Source of the DNA: Kalmusia sp. IMI 367209
Taxonomy: Eukaryota; Ascomycota; Dothideomycetes; Pleosporales; Didymosphaeriaceae
Length of the DNA: 64,000 nucleotides
Assembly (NCBI GenBank): GCA_027946365.1
Contig: JAPEUQ010000003.1
Span: forward strand, 3,906,001-3,970,000
Reading direction: 5' to 3'
A program made the translations under genes and the position numbers. The notes beneath the pieces are model-generated. The model did no database searches. It was given only the letters and a program-made list of their open reading frames with translations, and was not told the origin of the DNA. Of this stretch, positions 56,748 to 64,000 are shown piece after piece (the first letter of the stretch is position 1; every line of letters begins with the position of its first letter).

Positions 56748-59476
56748 AATATATTATATATAAGGTTATCTATTAGATCTTTAGTTTTTTTATTAAAGAT
56801 AGTTTATTCGTTAAAAATAACGTCTCTAGTACTAATTATCTTAGCTAGTAATAGTAACTAGATTTAATAGATATTTAAGGATTAATATTCTATATAGTAT
56901 TTAATCCACGCCTTTAAATCTAAGCATTAAAGTCTTAACTTTCCTTAATATATATTATTAGTCATAATAAATATTTTATATTTATATACTTTTAGATACG
57001 TTAGATTTAATTTTCTTATAAATATTACTATACCATTCTTAAATACTATTTATATAAAGAAGATTTTATAGGGGTTTTCTAGTTATTTATATAGTTTAGT
57101 GTTCTATTATATAGATATACGCTAACTCTTATAATTTTAGGCTATAGCTCCTAGGGTAGATTAATATCTAGTTATATAACGTAAGACTTCTCTTTATTTA
57201 CCTTTTAAGCGTTCAGCGTCTCTATTTTATACTTAAGTATTTAATATAGACGGCTTAATAATTACTCCTTATATTATTAACTATTATTAAACTTTTAGTT
57301 TTACTATTATAATTTTATTATTTACTTTAATGACTTTTACAGTAATTTTATAATAATTTTTAAGAAATAGTAAGAATTCTCATAGTGCCTTAACTATTAA
57401 TCTTACTGATAAATAGTCTATAAAGTATAGGTCCTATTAAAAGTTAGAAAATCTATTAATTATAAGTATTTAGCTTTTCTTTTTATTAAAGCTTTACACT
57501 TTATATATATAAAAGTTAATAACTAGTCTTTCTCTAGATTCTTTATTATTTATTTATTAAGTACGGCTAATCTATCTTTTAAATTTAACTTTTCTATAGA
57601 CGTTATATTTAATAGTTATAAGTTCTTTAATTCGTACCCCTAAGCTTACTATACTAGATATTAAATAGTAGCTAGTCTAGGATATCCGAGCCTCTTATAC
57701 CATAAGGTAGTAGTAATTTATTAAGAATCTTTCTTTATTTTTAAGTTTATCTTATATATATAATAAGTAGCCTCTTATAGTAGATGATATTTCAACACCC
57801 ATTATCTATAAATTTCTTTAAGTTTTCTAAGTATATCACCATTAGGTTATCTTAGCGTTATAAATTTATATTAATTATTCTATCATATTCCCTTTCATCT
57901 AAGTATATGAAAAGATACTAGGTTATACTATAGATTAGGATATATTATTATATTATATAGAGCTAGTTTGGTTGTTTCTATTTATCTACTTAAATATAGG
58001 TTAACTAAGTTATATCTTTTAATTTCAACTTATATATTACCTACCTAGATAAAATCTCTAGATATAGGTGGCTAATAGTTGATTATTTAATTAGAATTAT
58101 TTATAATATAGTATATTAATCTTAAGTTAAGGATAAAGGAGCTTTATAATAGATATTATTATAAAGTTAATTTAAATATAACTAATATAAAGCTAGTATT
58201 AATTAATATAATTTATTATCTTTATAGTTACTCTTCTTAGACTTTAGTGATATATATAGATAATTATTTTATTACTAAGGTTTAAGTCTAAGGTTTACTC
58301 TATCCTCTAATTAATTCTATAAACGTTAAGTTATTCTTATATTTAAAATTTATAAGGTTATTAATTACCTTATTTAGAATCTACCATTTAGGTACTTAGT
58401 CTAAATTAATATAGAAGTAGTCCTTAATAACGTGATATTATTTATAAATAGGTATCTTCTAGCTACTATATTAGACTCTTATTCTTAAGTCCTCTTTTAA
58501 TTAATATTATTTTTATCGTTCGGGCGTTAATAACGGGGTCTTTCTAGTTTTTAAATAGTATACTATTAACCTAAGAGATATTCTTATTATAATTCTAGTT
58601 AATTATATCATTAATAAAAGTTAATCCACCTAATATATTACTAGTTATAAAACTAGCCCTATTCTTTCCTAATCTAAGGGGTGATTTTATATTATATACT
58701 CTTAGAAACGTTTTATTATCTCTTATCTAGTTATCCTAGTAACGTATTAGCCATTATTCTTAAATATTATAGCCTAGATATTTATAACCTTATTTATAGC
58801 TATAAGAAAGTCATCTATAATAGCGTTAATTAACTATAACTTAAGGATATTATACATCTCTACTTTAGTAACTACTTAGTTATATTCTATAAGTTATATA
58901 TTCTAGTTTAACGGGTTCCGCATTGGTTTAAGTATAGATAAGTATCTATCCTATACTTAGAATCTTTTAAATCTTTTATTTATGCTAATTATTAGTTTTA
59001 GGTTAGTAATCTAATCTTATATTAGTAGTTTAAGTATATAATAGATATATAGTAGATATAGTAATACCATAGACTAAATAAAAGAGATAATCTATTAAAT
59101 ATTTACCTTTTCCTTCTTATATTTATACCTATCACTCTTATAGCGATTAATAAGGATTTTATAATATTTAAGATCTTCTTTAAACGCCTTTTATCCTATT
59201 ATAGATATCTTAAATTATTTTTCTAGTACGTTAATGTTTACTATAGATATATAGTTAATTATTTATAATATAAGGGGTTCTAGTAGTTTAAGTAGTAATA
59301 GAATTAAAGCTATTAGATTAACTTTATCCTATATATTATATATAACGCATCTGGCTTTTAGTTAAGTCATCTAGGTAGTATAGTTTATATAGTCCCTTAG
59401 CTTTACTATAGGATCACGTTGAGATTATTATGTCATATTAAATAATCAATCTAAGGTAATAAGACTCTTAATTATC

Positions 59477-59843
59477 TAATATTAATATTATTAGCTAATC
59501 TCTAGAGTTACTATAAATTACTATATTAAATAGGTAGTATGTATATAACTATAAGCCATAGTAATAAAGATAATTAAGAATTTTAAAATAAAGATTACTG
59601 TGATATTTTTCTAATTACTATTAAGAACTATATTATATCTATCCTATGTCCTCTCTATTTAAGATGCTAAGGCCTATAATTTAAGCTAATACTATATAAG
59701 TTATTAGCTTATTATTCTTTATTTCGTTACTTAAGTAAACCTAGTTAATTCCACTTTATATATAAAGCTTTCTTTATTAATCTCATTTATAAAGCTATAT
59801 TAGAATTTTTATAAATTACTATAGATTATTAGAGACTAGACTA
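59477..59843 (-). repeat. Copia LTR (5' LTR in element orientation)
   Basis: About 367 bp, aligned with 47337-47738. Its outer end runs directly into the telomere-like inverted repeats of the next element at about 59845. Confidence 0.75.
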
Positions 59844-59844
59844 G

Positions 59845-62800
59845 TAAATGGGTATAGGTTAGATTAAGGTTAGTTAGATTATATAAGACCCTAACCTAAC
59901 CTATACCTAAACCCATTAATTTAGCGCTAGTAATGGGTATAGATTAAGGTTAGGTTACTAAAATTAGGGTTGAGTTAGGGTTAGAGTATATGATTATGTC
60001 TAGGGTCTAAGTAATTATAATTAATTAATATATTTCTATTTACGTCTTAGTCGTTTTTTAATTATGATTATTATTAAGGTGGATACTAGAGTAGCTAGAT
60101 AATATTAACTATTACGCATTTATTATAATTAATTATAATAGTATAACTAGATTTATTACTACTAGAGCTTTATAACCTATAACTACTACCCTAATAGGTT
60201 TTCTCCTTAATTTAATAGAATATATAGAATATAATATCTTTAATAGTAACGCTTTACTAAATAAGAATCTTTAATCTAAATTATAACCCTCTTTATATAG
60301 ATCGCATTCATTTGGTAGTCTAGGAAAATAAATATTTACTTAATAGTTAATATACTAATTAGAGGTATATATCTTTAAGATATTCAACCATGAACGCCTT
60401 AGTAGCTTCTTAAAGAGCACTTAGTATAGAAGCCTAAATACATAAGTCTAGCTTATAGGTATAGACTAGCTCATAAACAAGACGTAAGAATAAAAAGCTT
60501 ATAAATAAATAGCTCTATAGTTTTTAATATTATCTAATCTCTAAACGCTACTACTATATCTTATTAACTTAAGAATATAATTAGAAGCTATAATAACTTA
60601 CTATTTAACTTAAAGTGCCGCTTTTTCTTTATATTACTAGTAATCTTCTTACGTATAATCTTATTAATTAGATCTTTCTTAGAAGCTTTTCTACTAGTTA
60701 CTAGCTTATAGTGAGGCTTTTTAGTAGTAACTTATTTAGATCTAGCTATTATAAATAGAGTTTATAGAGCAGCGATAAAAGTTAGAGTAGTTAAAAATAA
60801 AAGTAAAAATAAAAATAGAAAGTAGAAGTTTAGTTACTAAGGTAATAGTTATATAGTAGTAAATATAGAAGTAAGAAAGTAAAGATAAAAGGAAAAAGTA
60901 AAGATAAGAGGAAAATATAAAAGTTAAGTAAGTTAATTTATAAATTCTATTAGTATATATTATAATAACTTTATAATAAATTTCCGTAATAATTTATATA
61001 GAGAAAGAGCTTAAGATACGCTTTTAATTAATATTCTTATTATAGTAATATAACTTTTTTAGTTACTATATATATATATATAATATATAATTATTATTAT
61101 TTATTATTATTATACCGCGTTAGCGTTATATATGGGCCACTAAATCTTACTTAATTATATCTATAGTTAGTCCTATTAACTTTCTTTTATTTATCTTTTA
61201 TTATTATACTTTTATAGGATTACTTTATAAGTTACTATATATCTTTATTATAGTTTCTATGTAATAAAGTCTCCAGCTATTAAGTAAAAGTCTATTAAAG
61301 AGACTAATTATCTAGATTATCCTAAGGATTTACTACCTAGTATTAAGTATAAGATACTAGCTAAATATAACTATAATAAGTAGGATAAACTTATAGAGAT
61401 ATTTATTCTAGTTTATTATTATAGTATAAACTAATTTATATAGGGTTTTACTTCTAAAAGTAAGAAATTAATCATATCCTCTTACTATATAGATAGAGCG
61501 GTTCTTAAAAAGGTTATTCTATAAATTTATTAATACTATTTAAGGAGCGTATTTAGTAATAGTATTTATGCTATTTAGTAAAGAGATTAAGCTACTCTAT
61601 ATAATAGAAAGACTAAAACTATTAAGAATATTAATACTACTAATCGTTCTGCCAAAAGTATACTTAAGAAGAAACTTAAAAAATAAGATATATACACTTC
61701 TCTATCTAAGGATATAAAGAAAAACTATTTTAAGATAGAGTAGGAGAAGCTTTTAGATTAGCGCTTTTAAAATTAGAAGAGTAGTAAATTATAATAGTAA
61801 TTTATTATATATTTATACTTATAAGATATAGATAAATAACTAGTAACTTAGCTATAATAAGTCTACTGGAAATAAGAGAAGCTTAATTATAAAGTTTTCC
61901 TTAGGTAGTACTATAAATCTCTAGAGAAGCTAGCCTAGGCTAGTAAAGCTCTCCTAATAAATAACTTTAAGGTCGTAGAGAGTTATAACTCTATAAATCT
62001 AGCGGTGCCCTTAAGAAAATTATATAAAATATCTATAAAGATAGCTTAGTAAAGCTTAAAAGTAATATATTTAAAAATAAAAAGGCTAAAGCTAATTAGT
62101 AATAATTTATAAATAATCTTACTAAAGAAGAGTTAGCTATAATAATAGATAAGGACTAGTAGTAAGTTTATTACATTCTTTTATTATATTTATATACTAA
62201 TTACGCTAGACGTTGTGAGTCTACATCTATCCTTAAGTATATATCTAGGGAGAAGATATTGCAAAAGTAATTTACCATATATTCTTAATAATAAGAGTAA
62301 TAAGTATAAAAAGAAATTAACTATAACTCTAAGATTAACGCTACGTATAATAAGGGGATAATAAATATAAAACCTCTACTAATAAAGATAAGGATGAGGA
62401 TAATAATAATAGTAAGGAGGAGTTTAAGGGCTTTATAGATTTTAAGGGTTTTCTAATAAAATGATTAAGTGTTAGAGTCTACTATAGAATAAATATTTAA
62501 ATATTAAGAGATAAATTTTAATTAAGTTTTAGTACTCTACTTAACTACAATTAGCTAGTAATAATTAATATAATTAATAATTATAGATTATTTATCTAGA
62601 ATATAAATATATTATTTATAATTTTAATACTTACTTATTATAGAATATATTTAGGAATATAAACAAACGTACTAGAATATTATAAGCCCTATACCCTATC
62701 TTATAGTTATAAATGGAAATATACGCATTAAATCCTCTTAGGCTATTAATATATTTTATAACTCCTTTAGTTTTATTATATCTTTTTATTATACTACTAT

Positions 62801-64000
62801 CCTTATTTATTTTACTTATGGTATCTATTCTTTAATCCCTACAGTTTCTACCTATCCTTAATTAATTTTAATTAAGCGCCCCAAATTATTAGAGGGAACT
62901 TAAAATACCTTAATATTAATTAAATATCCATCTATAAATAATGAATATAATAAAGAATAAAGTGAAATTTATTCTATATAGAATAAATAGTAGAGTGAAA
63001 CTATATAGGCTATAGATCCTTTAACTTATAACCTATAGTAGAATTTAACCTCTCATTTGGCTAAATCTAAACCTAATTTAGAGATTATATAGTATATAGA
63101 TAGTCATCTATATATATTCTATCTTAATTGCGGATTTGCACTTTAATATTTAATAGTTAAAATAATTAGAACTAAGCATCTTATAAATTACCTTAATACT
63201 TAATCTTATAAGGAGACTCTAACTCCTATATATATTTAGTTATCTATACCTATGGCCTGGCCTCTATATTATTAAAATACTATAATACCAGTCTCATTAT
63301 ATTCTCCTATAACCTATAAGAATAAACTTATATAGATGGTAATAGATAACAATTAATCTTTTTAAATAGTAGAGAGGTCATCCTTTTAATGCTTCCTTTA
63401 ATACCTTAGGCCTAATACTATAATAATGAGTTATTATAAATTATAGTTAATATTCTAGAATTAAGTTAAAATAGTTAAAGCTTCTCTACTTTATAATCTT
63501 TATAAAACTACGAAGATCTTAATTACCTTAGATATTTAATCTATAAGAAACCATCTTAGCTTTTTTATAGTAAAGGGTACTATATTAATAATAACTAGAA
63601 ATTTTATAAGAAGCTACTTAATTTTATCCTAATTTATAGAAGTTATATAGGTATTTCTATAGCATTAGAAGTACTATAGGTTCTATCTAATATAAATACT
63701 AAGCAGCAACTTCTAGCTATTATATATAATAATATTAGTAATAATAAAATACTAGCTTATACTATTTAAACTTTACTATAAGAAGAAGGTATTAATTAGA
63801 ATTTTATTAAGAATACGGTTCTATGCCTCGCTTATATTATTAATCTAGTTGTCTAGGATATCATTTAGCATCTTAAGCTAGTAGCTTCTAGTAAGCTAGA
63901 GATTAAAGAGAATCTATAATAGCGTTATATAAATAAGATTTAATTAAAAATTTTAATGCCAAATTCTCTTTAGAAGATAAGCTAGCTTTTATTATAAATA
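59845..64000 (+). mobile_element. hAT-type DNA transposon, RIP-degraded, continues past the window
   Basis: Near the right edge (63650-63880, plus strand) a hAT transposase remnant is readable: KQQLLAIIYNNISNNKIL (normally …TTDNASNN…) followed by EEGIN, then NTVLCLAYIINLVV (normally RCLAHxINL). Stops stand where Gln or Trp are expected. The left end is proposed at 59845-59990, where copies of GGGTATAGGTTAG lie in direct and inverted orientation, as in terminal or subterminal repeats of hAT elements. The span of 4 kb before the DDE region is long, so another insertion may lie at about 60.6-62.5 kb. The left limit is uncertain. Confidence 0.6.
59846..59990. repeat. Telomere-like direct and inverted repeats
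   Basis: GGGTATAGGTTAGATTAAGG at about 59850, its near-inverse CTAACCTAACCTATACC at about 59890, and a second direct copy at about 59935, then TTAGGGTTGAGTTAGGGTTAG. The TTAGGG likeness is probably incidental to transposon subterminal repeats; there is no regular hexamer array. Confidence 0.6.

Larger units (their letters stand above)
47337..59843 (-). mobile_element. Ty1/Copia LTR retrotransposon, split by a nested Gypsy element
   Basis: Two direct repeats (about 47337-47738 and 59477-59843) share, for example, ATTAGCTAATCTCTAGAG and frame a minus-strand polyprotein remnant. At 57660-57710 the GAG pre-integrase motif reads LWYKRLGYPRLA (normally LWHxRLGHP). At 48800-48860 the reverse transcriptase reads IFFYIDNIILAY (normally FFYVDDI). 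The polyprotein order along the minus strand is correct. Removing the Gypsy element at 49814-56747 leaves about 5.57 kb, a normal Copia size. Both ends are approximate because of mutation; no clear target duplication was found. Confidence 0.87.
43588..64000. other. AT-rich, RIP-degraded transposon block
   Basis: From just after P450-5 to the window end the composition changes sharply to TA-rich sequence with very few C or G runs and stop codons in all frames. No host gene is visible. LTR pairs that must have been identical at insertion now differ mainly by C-to-T and G-to-A changes, and protein motifs have Trp and Gln turned into stops, as expected from RIP (CpA to TpA). Stretches 43588-44580 and 46424-47336 hold no recognisable element and may be older insertions. 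Confidence 0.9.

Noticed and set aside
59846..59990. Interstitial telomere array
   Set aside because: Only two TTAGGG hexamers and no regular tandem; direct and inverted copies fit transposon subterminal repeats better.

Overview
The window reads as a chromosome piece from a filamentous ascomycete (Pezizomycotina). Genes carry short introns of 44-88 bp with GTNNGT/YAG-type ends. The families present (UstYa/DUF3328 proteins, many P450s, an Erg6-type methyltransferase, a PTH11-like receptor, a STAND-like gene) are fungal. The right third is a very AT-rich block whose transposons show transition-type decay typical of repeat-induced point mutation (RIP). A Dothideomycete would fit this two-speed layout, but no sequence here fixes the taxon.

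Layout: (1) 1-6.7 kb holds housekeeping or accessory genes: the 3' end of an unknown gene, a five-exon AAA+ ATPase with a GC-AG intron, a DUF7708/STAND-like gene and a multi-pass membrane protein. (2) 8.2-43.6 kb is a large biosynthetic region. It holds an SDR, a UbiA-type membrane prenyltransferase or terpene cyclase, a secreted precursor with 20 kexin-delimited DEDAAKY[S/G] peptides, four UstYa-like (DUF3328) proteins, an Erg6-like C-methyltransferase, a second SDR, five P450s, a second tiny spliced precursor candidate of 49 aa, an O-methyltransferase, an MFS exporter and a PTH11-like receptor. (3) 43.6-64 kb is a RIP-degraded transposon block. It contains a Fot1/pogo-type element with TA target duplication, a Copia element split by a nested chromodomain Gypsy element with intact LTR boundaries and an AATAT target duplication, and the start of a hAT element.

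How it may work: the region looks like a dikaritin-type (ustiloxin/phomopsin/asperipin-like) RiPP locus with two precursors. Precursor 1 (11.5-12.4 kb) sits next to UstYa-1 and UstYa-2. Precursor 2 (30.1-30.4 kb) sits next to UstYa-3 and UstYa-4. Both precursors have a signal peptide and a DED triplet just before the Tyr-containing segment. The secretory route and kexin would release peptides, UstYa proteins would cyclise them, and the P450s, methyltransferases and SDRs would tailor them. The UbiA-type and Erg6-type genes suggest either a fused terpenoid pathway or prenylation/C-methylation of the product. A heptamer, TCGGACA, recurs in five intergenic regions of the cluster and is a candidate regulator site.

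Decay is visible: a one-base frameshift in UstYa-2, a frameshift in the P450 at 39.9-41.6 kb, a Ser replacing the heme-loop Gly in another P450, and a relic of a highly reducing polyketide synthase dehydratase domain at 26.3-27.2 kb. All gene models come from reading splice sites by eye. Each multi-exon model given with exon coordinates sums to an intact frame, except where a break is stated.
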